Source: Hemerocallis citrina
Lineage: Eukaryota; Streptophyta; Magnoliopsida; Asparagales; Asphodelaceae
Reading direction: 5' to 3'
DNA: 64,000 bases
NCBI GenBank assembly: GCA_017893485.1
Contig: CM030358.1
Location: 149,061,363 to 149,125,362 of the forward strand
Position numbers and translations under genes: made by a program
The notes under the pieces: generated by a model
The model's database searches: none
The model's input: only the letters and a program-made list of their open reading frames with translations
Told to the model about the DNA's origin: nothing
Shown here: in pieces, positions 46,298 through 56,266 of the stretch
Position numbering within the stretch: position 1 is the stretch's first letter
Layout: every line of letters begins with the position of its first letter

Positions 46298-46465
46298 GTA
46301 AAGGGGATATGAGCAACTTGCTCATTTAGTAAATGAGCAATTGATTATGTGGCATGCATGTGATACATTGGACAACTAACCCTTTTAAGGCTTTTCCAAT
46401 CACATGCATGCCACATCATCAATTGCTTATTTACTAAATGAGCAAGTTGCTCATACCCCTTTTTC
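46296..46465. mobile_element. MITE-like foldback element
   Basis: Inverted arms GGGTAAAGGGGATATGAGCA and the complement ending TGCTCATACCCC extend inward through ATTTAGTAAATGAGCAATTG and GTGGCATGCATGTGAT. TA tract (46262-46295) on the left, T-rich then TA tract (46477-46528) on the right. A right half of the same element recurs at about 59491-59555. Confidence 0.75.
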
Positions 46466-46472
46466 TCTCTCT

Positions 46473-46476
<4 letters not shown>

Positions 46477-46531
<55 letters not shown>

Positions 46532-46532
46532 C

Positions 46533-46566
<34 letters not shown>
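46477..46566. repeat. TA microsatellite followed by GA-rich microsatellite
   Basis: About 25 TA dinucleotides, then (GA)n with AAAG interruptions, ending at the next MITE. Confidence 0.95.
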
Positions 46567-46567
<1 letters not shown>

Positions 46568-46986
46568 TGCTCCATTGAATACGGGTTTGTTTTCACTGGG
46601 TTGGAAAACAGCGATCTCAGCCATTGGATCGCTCTTGATCGTGATCAGCGGCTCAGATCGCCTCCGCCCATCACCCGTTATCACTTAAGTGGCAGAAGGT
46701 TATTTTGGGAATTTTGTCCCAAATAACTCTTCGCTTGATTCGCTCTGAAAAATTGATATAACCTAGGCCGTTGTTCCTAACAATGGCCTAGGTGTTTTAA
46801 TAACGTCAAAGCGAATCAGGCGAAGAGTTATTTGGGACGAAATTCCCAAAATAACCCTCAGCCACTTAAGTGAGAACGGTGATGGGTGGAGGCGATCTGA
46901 GCCGATGATCATGATCAAGAGCGATCCAACGGCCCAGATCGCTGTTTTCCAACCCGTGAAAACAAACATGTTTTCAATGGAGCATT

Positions 46987-46990
<4 letters not shown>
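46567..46990. mobile_element. MITE derived from the giant element 2 family
   Basis: Long inverted arms of about 190 bp run from ATGCTCCATTGAATACGGGT through GGGTTGGAAAACAGCGATCT, ATTGGATCGCTC and GGGAATTTTGTCCCAAATAA to the centre, where a palindrome of the type CCTAGGCCGTTGTT and AACAATGGCCTAGG lies. GGGTTGGAAAACAGC, CATCTCAGCCATTGGATC-like sequence and GATCAGCGGCT are also at the left end of giant element 2 (48470-48535). It has no coding content. Confidence 0.8.

Positions 46991-47078
<88 letters not shown>
46991..47078. repeat. TA microsatellite
   Basis: About 44 TA dinucleotides between two inverted-repeat elements; the longest TA tract in the window. Confidence 0.95.
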
Positions 47079-47081
<3 letters not shown>

Positions 47082-48250
47082 AGAAGGTTTGGGTGAGAAC
47101 CATGTCCTGGGGTGAGAACCTAAGGGCCTATCCCAGCCATTCATCTGTGTAATCTTAACGGTCAAGATTTTTTAAAATTAAACAATAAGATTAATTAATT
47201 TTTGCATTAAGATGTCAATCCCTTTAATTAAGGGATGGGGACCGCGTAATAAAAGGAATGAAAGATCACAGATTATAAGGCAACATATATTGCCTTTTTT
47301 ATTTTATTTAAAAGGAATGTAGATCACAGATTATGAGGCAACATATATTGCCTGTTTTATTTTATTTTCAGCCGAACCACAATCTTCATCAGGATGAACA
47401 AATTGATAAACAAACAATATATATATATATATATATATATATTCCTGCTAAAATATGCACTAGTTGTATCTACTTACAATACAGTCAGTTGCTATATAGT
47501 GAACGAATTGGTGAAGGAACGAATTGGTGATGATTCTGCAGTTGCTATGAATTTGGAATACAAAATCCTCTCGAATAGCAACTGTAATAATTATAAATAG
47601 CAACTGTAATAATTATAAATAGCAACTGAAATAATTATACAGCAATACCTGACCACTTAAACAACAACTGTAATAATTATAAATAGCAACTGTAATAAAC
47701 AGTAATTATAAGGAACGAATTGGTGAAGGAACGAATTGGTGATGATTCTGCAGTTGCTATTAATTTGGGATACAAAATCCTCTCGAATAGCAACTGTAAT
47801 AATTATAAATAGCAACTGTAATAATTATAAATAGCAACTGAAATAATTATACAGCAATACCTGACCACTTAAACAGCAACTGTAATAATTATAAATAGCA
47901 ACTGTAATAAACAGTAACTGTAAGGAACGAAATGGTGAATGATTCTGCAGTTGCTATTAATTTGGGAAACAAAATCTTCTCCAATATTTTACGGGAATAA
48001 ATTATTTCTCTCTCCAGTTTGACCAAATTTGCCTTAACCGTCGCACACAGAAAAAGGCAATTTATAATTATTCCTTTTATTACGCGGTCCCCATCCCTTA
48101 ATTAAAGGGATTGACATCTTAATGCAAAAATTAATTAATCTTATTGTTTAATTTTAAAAAATCTTGACCGTTAAGATTACACAGATGAATGGCTGGGATA
48201 GGCCCTTAGGTTCTCACCCCAGGGTTGGTTCTCACCCGAACCGACCCCTA
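47079..48250. mobile_element. long-TIR non-autonomous DNA element (Mutator-like)
   Basis: Terminal inverted repeats of about 195 bp: GGTTTGGGTGAGAACC and CCTAAGGGCCTATCCCAGCC at the left, the complement at 48055-48250. Homology runs inward to TTTTATTACGCGGTCCCC on both sides. The interior has a direct duplication of about 200 bp (from GGAACGAATTGGTGAAGGAA near 47514 and again near 47712) rich in AGCAACTGTAATAATTATAA. No transposase is encoded. TA tracts flank both ends. The class is inferred from the long inverted repeats. Confidence 0.7.
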
Positions 48251-48275
48251 TATATATATATATATATATAAAATA

Positions 48276-48450
48276 GGGAAATGCTCCATTGAAACACAAA
48301 TGTTGTGAAAACTCGTGAAAACAACCTAGGCCGTTGTTGGGAACAACAGCTAGGTTATAATGCATTATAACCTAGGCCGTTGTTCCCAATGGCTTATATT
48401 TGTTTTCACGTTTTCCACGCTACAGTACGTTTTCAATGGAGCATTTTTCA
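48276..48450. mobile_element. small MITE with the CCTAGGCCGTTGTT palindrome
   Basis: The ends are GGGAAATGCTCCATTGAAA and its complement TTTTCAATGGAGCATTTTTC. The centre is two copies of the palindrome unit (AACCTAGGCCGTTGTTGGGA and AACCTAGGCCGTTGTTCCCA). It shares terminal bases with the MITE at 46567 and the palindrome with giant element 2, from which only the heptamer TATATAT separates it. Confidence 0.75.
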
Positions 48451-48457
48451 TATATAT

Positions 48458-49097
48458 GGGATTTGCTCAATGGGTTGGAAAACAGCCATCTCAGCCATTG
48501 GATCTTGGTAGATCATGATCAGCGGCTGTGATCGAAACCCACTAAGTCTCCCACTAACGCTTCCAAAAGCGGAGGGGTAATTTCGTAAGTTCACGCCAAA
48601 AAACGTTTCAGACTTAGCATTTTTTGGCGTGGAATTTTTTTTGTCGAAAAAATTACTTAGGCCGTTGTTTCCAACAACGGCCTAGGTTGTTCTTTTTTAT
48701 AAAAAAAATACCTTGGCCGTTGTTGGAAACAATGGCCTAGGTATGTACAAGTGTTTTTCCAAACACTTGTACATACCCAGATCTCCCTCACTCTGTCTTC
48801 GTCACAAACTCTCTATCTCTTTCTCTTGAGCTCCCGAAACCCATCCCCAAACCCTAGTTCTCTCTCCCAACTCCTTGGCCTCGATTTCTTTGCCTTCTCG
48901 ATCTCCCCCTCTTGTGGAAACCTCTCTATCTCTCTCTCCCTCTCCCAAATACCTCAAACCCTAACGTAGGCCCCAAACACCCAAATCATCTGAACCCTAG
49001 CACAAATTCTCCAACCCCCTAGCCTGTACAAGTTGTTCGTCTACAGCAGCGGCTTCTCACATCTTCGACAACTCTCTATCTCTCTCTTTTGACCAGG
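48458..49097 (+). promoter_or_regulatory. left terminus and inward-facing leader of giant element 2
   Basis: The terminal region contains two CCTAGG-type palindromes at about 48655-48745 (arms TTAGGCCGTTGTTTCC, GGCCTAGG). A pyrimidine-rich leader follows (CTCTATCTCTTTCTCTTGAG, AACCCTAGTTCTCTC) and ends in a candidate donor GACCAG|GTATTTAC near 49096. The same layout in giant element 1 supports a promoter plus leader exon. Confidence 0.45.
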
Positions 49098-49319
49098 TAT
49101 TTACTTAATCAGAATTTACTATAATGAACTATGTTAATTTCTTGAATTATTTTTCAATTTTGGAGTTGGGTTTTTTTTGTATTATGCATAGTAGTCTATA
49201 ATTTAGAGAGTATACAATTAGCTCTGATCATGTATGTTGTATATATTTTGTTGACTTTTTTATAGATGTAGTGTTAGTTGTAGTAATGGAATATAGGAGA
49301 AGGAAATAAACGAGATCCA

Positions 49320-49935
49320 AAAATTCAATTTTCACGAGTAGGTCGGACTCGCCGCGTAGAAGGTAACAAAACTTGTAGAAGCGATTTCTGTCTCACGGTT
49401 TGTGAGATACGTCCGTTTATCACTTTTATTCAATACAACGGATATAAAGCGATACACGGCCGTATCTTTCAAACCGAGAGTCAGAACTCACCTCTGTAAG
49501 TTCCGCTAGCTTGTGTTTGGTGTGCCAGACTTGACAGCCAAATTTAAGAATTTTTCCTTCTCGTTTTTTGTTGTTTTGATGCATATATGCAAAACCTTCC
49601 ATCTACCTCGAAACTTTTTTAGTACGGTCTCAATACAAAAATGCTTAAACGAAGTCCAAAAAATACGAAACGATGCGAGTAGGTTGGGCTAACCATTCAC
49701 AACCCAACGCAACATTTGCAGGTTCCGACCCACGGTTTGCGAGATACGTCAATGTATCGCTTTCCGCTCTTTTTTAAAGAGTAAAAGCGATACACGGTCG
49801 TATCTTTCAAACCATGGGTCAGAAATCACTTCTACAAGTTGCGTTGGCTTGTGTTTGGTGTGCCAGAGGTGACGGCTAACTTTTGGAATTTTTGCATCTC
49901 GTTTGTGTTATTTTGACGCGTATAAGAGAAGTTTT
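49320..49935. repeat. left subterminal palindromic repeats of giant element 2
   Basis: Two units with palindrome centres near 49435 and 49775. They share TTTGTGAGATACGTCCGTTT, GCGATACACGGCCGTATCTT and AAACTTGTAGAAGCGATTTC-type arms with the repeats of giant element 1, although the termini differ. The units lie between the candidate leader donor and the PMD start codon. Confidence 0.8.
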
Positions 49936-50017
49936 GAAATTTTTGCATCTCGTTGGTTTGTGTTCGCTATTTTTCGGTAAATAATTAGTTTTATATATGC
50001 AAACTTATTACAAAGAA

Positions 50018-52162
50018 ATGGCTAGAACAAGGGGAACTGGAAGGACATCTCGGGAAGCTCGGGGGGAACATTCCACAGAGACCATGAGAACTATTAATTT
50101 GTATTGTGCCTAATTTTGTATTTAGTGATATTGTTATTAGACTAATAATAATTGTGTTTTTGGGTTTGTGTAGGTTGGTGCATCCTCTTCGATAGCACCA
50201 CGTCGTGGTCCAGGACCAATATTTTTCCGTGAACTGAGCTTGCAAGACCGCCACAGATCCGCTGCAGTGTGGGGTGGGACAACGCGAAGGTGTAATTTTT
50301 GCCCACGAGACCATGAAGGTGCACCCACATATTGTCGAGTACCTAGTAGCGGCCGGTTTCTACGGAATCACCATAATGGGTCAGGTTAAACTCGACCGAG
50401 CACTTCTCTCAGCACTCGTGGAGCGATGGAGGCCATAGTCGCACACGTTCCATCTACCGGTCGGAGAGATGACGGTATCACTACAGGATATAGCGATGAT
50501 CTCCGGTCTTCCAATAGATGGGTTGGTCGTGACGGGTAATATAAACTTTGATAAAATAGAGATGTGTAATGAACTGCTCGGTACAGAGTTTGATGAGACT
50601 GCCGTGGAAAATAAGGAAATTTTTGTCGGACAATCAATCCGACTATCTTGGTTGAAGGGATGTTTTGATGGGACGTTGACCAATGCATCGCCCGACCACT
50701 ATGTATAGTCCTACACCAGATGTTACATTCTAACGGTGCTTGGAGGGGTTCTCTTGCCTAACTCATCCGGGGATACGGTACACCTCATGTATCTACGATT
50801 GCTCGCTGACCTAGGCTCAGCTGTCGGTATAGCTGGGAAAGTTGCGCGTTGGCAACGCTATACAGGTCGTTGTGTTATGTAGCGCTAGATGGCACGGAGA
50901 TGACCGGTCCGATGGTTTTGTTACAGATTTGGTCATGGGAGCGACTGTACTTGGGTCGTCCCCGCATTAGGAGACCGGCGGACGGTTGGATGGCTGAACC
51001 AGAAAATCCTTATATGTTAGCACCCTTAGGGGTATATTGGCCTGGTAGCCGGAGTTACAAAGACAACCCAAAAGGTGTGCTAACATACTACAGAGATGAG
51101 CTCGACCAACTACGAGAAGAGTTCGTGATTTGGGTGCCGTATGCACCCGATCGGGTGGGAAGATTACCACCGATGTGCACGACCGGATCGCAGTTGTGGA
51201 TGATGACGACTCCATTCATCAACTTTGGTAAAGTGGAGCATCCGCGGCCGGAGAGAATCCTTCGTCATTTCGGTCTTCAACAAGATAATCCCCCAAGATG
51301 CGCAAACCTATACGACCATGAGTTACACGCCGTGAGGGGTACCGGTCACATGCCTACTCATGATTGAGCAAATTTCCATCGTGTTCACATTACAGAATGG
51401 AACGAGCGACAATTTGAACTTGTAATTATCGATGTAGAAGAGTACGATGGCAGAGTGCAAGGGAAGTACATGCAATGGTTCAGATCAATTACACGTTTGT
51501 ATATCTCTCCCGATACAGAACTACCTGCTGGTGTTCAACGATTAATTGAGAAGAGAGAGATTGAACCACCATCCGCCTATTCTAGTTTACAACCCATGTT
51601 CCAACCGAAGGCCTCAGCTATACGTACAGTAGTAAGTATAATCTTCAAATTTCTTTGAATGTTTGTTATATTTAAAGTTACTGAATTGTTTACTTTTCCG
51701 AATCTGTATAATTGTATTTTTTGGTGTTTTTTATTTTAGATTGATAATACGATGGACATGGCAAAAGAATGCGAGGACGTAATCAAAAGTAATGCGGGTA
51801 CGGCTATGAAAAGGTTCGCTCATAGGATGTTCTCTTCGTGCCGTACCAATTTGGATGTTTTGGGAGAGGCTGAACGTTTGGATCGAGCATTAAGGTCACC
51901 GAGAGGGTGACGTAAAAGTGTGAGGGGTAGGCCAGCTGCATTGAGGGGGCAACAATGGGAACGTGAGCTGAGAGAACAACAAGCTTCAACTTCACATTCA
52001 TCTCAAGAACAAGAGCAACAAGATGAGAATGAAGAGAGGGTTGTTGGAGACGTACAAGAGGAGGGAGGAGAAGAAGAAATCCCTGAATCGTCAACCCCGC
52101 TCCGGCGTCGAAATCCTACTCGGAAGAGGCGAGCACCACAACCATACACGCCCGGTTCTTAG
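50018..52162 (+). pseudogene. plant mobile domain (PMD) protein of giant element 2
   Basis: Begins MARTRGTGRTSREARG at 50018; the intron 1 donor is not clear, its acceptor is TTTGTGTAG at 50173. Exon 2 (50174-51631) has REFSLQ-like sequence (FRELSLQDRHRSAAVW), HPHIVEYLVAAGFYGI, FHLPVGEMTVSLQDIAMISG, RYSWESCALATLYRSLC, GPMVLLQIWSWERLYLGRPR and LTYYRDELDQLREEFVIW. Exon 3 (51740-52162) ends in an acidic/Gln part and a basic end (RRRNPTRKRRAPQPYTPGS). Breaks: frameshift near 50285, TAG 50436-50438, TAG 50706-50708, frameshift near 50822, TGA 51365-51367, TGA near 51910. Same position and exon plan as in giant element 1, so it is a fixed part of this element family. Confidence 0.85.
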
Positions 52163-52434
52163 CTAATACCGTATACAATTTGTTTGTTGTAGTAATGTTT
52201 TTTTTTTTATTTTATTCATGTTCTAACTTAATATGTGGTAATTTTTGTTCGTAAGTTTAAGTGTAGTTGATGTTGTTGTTATTAATTGCTAATAGTCAAT
52301 TATGTTGGTGATTTTGGTGGCCGTACGTATAAATTTATTTAGAGAGTGTAGGTGATGGGAAAGTGTTTGAAAATTGGGAAAAAATCAAGTGTAGCAGCTG
52401 TAGCTGCTGTGTGGAGTTGTAGTTATTTTTTTTT

Positions 52435-52965
52435 TTTTTAGACCTAGGCCATTGTCTCCAATAACGGCCTAGGTTAGTTGTTGAAATTTTTATTTTCATC
52501 AATAAAATAACAGAGAGCAAGACTCCTATATTTTTATACCTTAGACCGTTGTCTCCAACAACGGCCTAGGTAGTAGACCAAATGTTGCACAATTTGGGGT
52601 GCTCTCTGACTTGTTGGAGTTAAAAACAACAAGTCAGAGAGCAAGACCCCTATATTTTTTATATCTTAGGCCGTTGTCTCCAACAACGGCCTAAGTAGTA
52701 GGCCAATTGTTTCACAATTTGGGGTGCTCTCTGACTTGTTGGAGTTAAAAACAGCAACAAGTCAGAGAGCAAGACTCCTATATTTTGTATACCTTAGGCC
52801 ATTGTCTCCAACAACGGCCTAGGTAGTAGGTCAAAAGTTGAACACATTGGGGTGCTCTCTGACTTGTTGGAGTTAAAAACAGTAACAAGTCACAGAGCAA
52901 GACCCCTATATTTTGTATACCTTAGGCCGTTGTCTCTAACAACGGCCTAGGTAGTAGGTCAAAAG
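52435..52965. repeat. hairpin array B1: alternating palindromes, period ~128 bp
   Basis: Type A has arms CCTTAGGCCGTTGTCTCC and CAACAACGGCCTAGG. Type B has arms GCTCTCTGACTTGTTG and CAACAAGTCAGAGAGC around a GAGTTAAAAACAG loop. Four type A palindromes and three type B palindromes alternate. The order and spacing are like array A1 of giant element 1, but the sequences of the arms differ. Confidence 0.88.
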
Positions 52966-53237
52966 TTGACCTTTTTGCTTTTTACAATTTTCTCTTCACT
53001 CTTTACGAATAATCTATGTGGAACTTTATACAAAAGATAGATGATCTATGCCTTTATATCGTTTATATATTTTTTTATTTTTCCATTTTTTCACACCTAA
53101 CTAACCATATATAATCACGATGTTTAAATATTTACAGAAAATACCAGAAAATATAACATAATCTTGTCATTTATAAAAAAACATTTTATTAAATATATTC
53201 TTATCACTAAAATGTACATTCTTCTGCTTAGCGTACA

Positions 53238-54860
53238 CCTAGGGTTAGGGTTAGGGTTAGTGTATTAAGTTGGGTTAGTGTTAACGGGGGTTAAGGTAGG
53301 TTAAGGGTTATTGTAGGGTTAGGGTTATTGCAAGAAACACATTTGCGGTAAGAGCTTGTTTTGGGTTATCATTAATTAGGTTAATATTTGTAGTTGGGAG
53401 TTGATAGGTAATAAGTTTTCAGTAAAGAGTTTACAGATATTTAAGTTCTATCAATGCTCTATATGACCAATATATAAAGACTTGTTTGTATTATGAATGG
53501 AGCATTAAACTCTTTTCAGTAAGTACCACTCAATTCAAAATTACTGAAAAATAGAGGGAAAACAGAATACTCACATGTAGATTCCCTTTTGCATAATAGA
53601 ATACTCACATGTAGGGTTAGGGTTATGTTTTTTATGTTTTTTACATATGTCTCTCCACTCTTTACAAACAATGTCTTTTGAACTCTACAAAATTGGCATT
53701 CATATGTATGTTTTTTTGTTTATATTTTTTATTTATTTCCATTCAATGCCACCAAACTAACCAATATAAAATCGTTAGGGTCAAACAAATCAAAAATTTT
53801 TATAAAAAAAATTTGATATTTTGATTCATCAAAATCAATAAAATATGATGTGTACGGTAGGCTTAGGGTTCATTGTAGGGTTAGGAGAGTAGGGTTATGG
53901 GTTAGGATTAGGGTTATTATAGGGTTAGGAGAGTAGGGTTATGGGTTAGGGTTAGGGTTATTGTATGGTTAGTAGAGTAGGGTTATGCGATAGGGTTAGG
54001 GTTAGTGGTTATAATGTTCTTTGTGGTCAATATATATGTAAAATCTGTGATGAGTACAAAGAGCAGTATTACAAGGATCATGTGAATGAGAATGGAATGG
54101 AATTTTATCAACTCATGGATTCCATAAGTTGGAGAACATGTAGATATTAAATCTATGTCGAGGAATGGAGTATTCATTTTGTTTAGGATAACTTTGCCTA
54201 CTATTATTGGAGACTATTCAAAGTGGGCATCACATGTAGTAGAACAAGTTCAATATGGAAAAAACCTAAAGTACATAACTTGCTTATATTCACATGTAGA
54301 TCCCCACATGTATGAAAAAAACCACTTGTAGATCCCCACATGTAGATCATATATGGGAAAAACCACATATAGATCCCCACATGTGGAAGTTCAGTATGGG
54401 AAAATCCACATGTACATCCCCACATGTATAGCCCAACAAGGGATGTTACTACTTGGGTTGAAACCCTGTCATAACCCTAGCTTACCCTAACCCTACCCCT
54501 AACCCCCTATTAATACTAACCCTAACCTTACACATGTAACCTTCATCCTTTTATTTTTTGGAATTATTTTTAAGCATATAACCTTGATAATTTTATATTG
54601 GTTAGATAGAGGAAAAAAATTGAAAAGTAATAAAAAAATATAAACGATATAGACGCATAGATCATCTGTCTTTGGTATATAGTTGCAGAGAGACTGTTCG
54701 TAAAGAGTTAAGAGAAAATTGTAAAAAACGAAAAAACAAAAAACCCATCTGATAGGGATGTTACTACATAGGTTGAAACCATAACAGAAAACCCATCTAA
54801 CAAAAAAACCCCTAACCCTAACCTTACCCTAACCCTAATCTAGGTGTTACTACTTGGGTT
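53238..54860. repeat. telomere-like tracts in opposing orientations, centre of giant element 2
   Basis: AGGGTTAGGGTTAG-type repeats are at 53239-53330 and 53865-54005. TAACCCTAACCC-type repeats are at 54470-54530 and 54800-54840. Between them at about 54225-54430 is a cluster of CACATGTAGATCCCCACATG repeats. The same succession is found in giant element 1 at 11700-13350. Confidence 0.8.
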
Positions 54861-55169
54861 GAAACCCTACACTCACCAATAACCAGAGAGATATATGTTT
54901 TGCAGAAGAATTTACATTTAATAAGGATTAGAATATAGTTAGGCAATTTTTTTTTTCCAAAATTGATGATTATGATTTATTTTATAGTATTTTTTGTAAA
55001 TATTTAACCACCATGATTATATATTGGTTTGAAAGGTGGAAAAAAATGGGCCAATAAAAAATATAGCTAAACGATATACAAGTATAGATCATCTGTCTTT
55101 GGTATAAATTTCCACAGAGACTGTACGTAAAGAGTGAAGAGAAAATTGTAAAACCCCCAAAAACTTCAA

Positions 55170-56055
55170 ACCGAAACAACGGCCTAAGGTATTCATATAA
55201 AGGGGTGCTCCATGACTTTTTGCTCTTTTCAAGTTGGTCAAGTCAGAGAGCAACGCAAAAACTCCAATTTTTAAGCTATAACATAGGCCGTTGTTGACAA
55301 CGGCCTAGGCTATAAATAAAAGAGGTGTTGCGCTGTGACTTGTGGCTCTTTTTAACTTGTCCAAGTCAGAGAGCACCCCCAAAAACTACAACTTTTGTCC
55401 TATTACTTAGGCCGTTGTTAGAGACAACGGCCTAAGGTATTTCTAAAATAGGGTGTTGCTCTCTGACTTGTTGTTCTTTTTATCTTCTCCAAGTCAGAGA
55501 GCACCCCAAAAACTATAACTTTTTGACTACAACCTAGGTCGTTGTTGGAGACAACGGCCTAAGGTATTTTTTAAAATAGGGTGTGGCTCTCTGACTTGTT
55601 GCTCCTTTTATCTTCTTCAAGTCAGGGAACACCCCCAAAAATTACAACTTTTTTGACTACAACCGGAGACAACGGCCTAAGTATCAAAAAATTATTGTTT
55701 TGCTCTCTAACTTGTTGCTCTTTTTAACTTGTCCAAGTCAGAGAGCACCCCAAAAACTTCTACTTATTTGACTACAACCTAGGTCGGTGTTGGAGACAAC
55801 GGCCTAGGGTATAAAATAATTATTGTTTTGCTCTCTGACTTATTGCTCTTTTTAACTTGTTCAAGTCAGAGAGCACCCCAAAAACTTAAACTTTTGTCCT
55901 ATTACTTATGCCGGTGTTGGAGGCAACGGGTTAAGGTTAAAAAATTAAGGGTCTTGCTCTCTGTGTTAATGCTCCAGAAACAAAGAGAGTTATTGAAGTC
56001 CAAAAAAATTCAACAAATAACTTAGGCCGTTGTCTCCAACAACGGCCTAGGTTTA
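55170..56055. repeat. hairpin array B2
   Basis: Six or more type A palindromes (TAGGCCGTTGTTAGAGACAA, CGGCCTAAGGTAT) alternate with type B (CTCTGACTTGTTGCTC, CAAGTCAGAGAGCACC). The array ends just before the 3' region of the transposase gene. Several units have lost one arm. Confidence 0.85.
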
Positions 56056-56266
56056 AAAAAAAACAATTATGTACAACTACAAGTGCAGCTACAGCTGATA
56101 CAATTGAGTCACAAACCAACAATTATGTACAACAACAATATTAACAAACGACACAAACCAACAATACTTGAGTCTCAAGAACATTTACAGTTACCAATCA
56201 AAAGTAATTAACCACATGGGCAATAATCTATAATATACTGAAACATTACATTAAATAAATTCCAAT

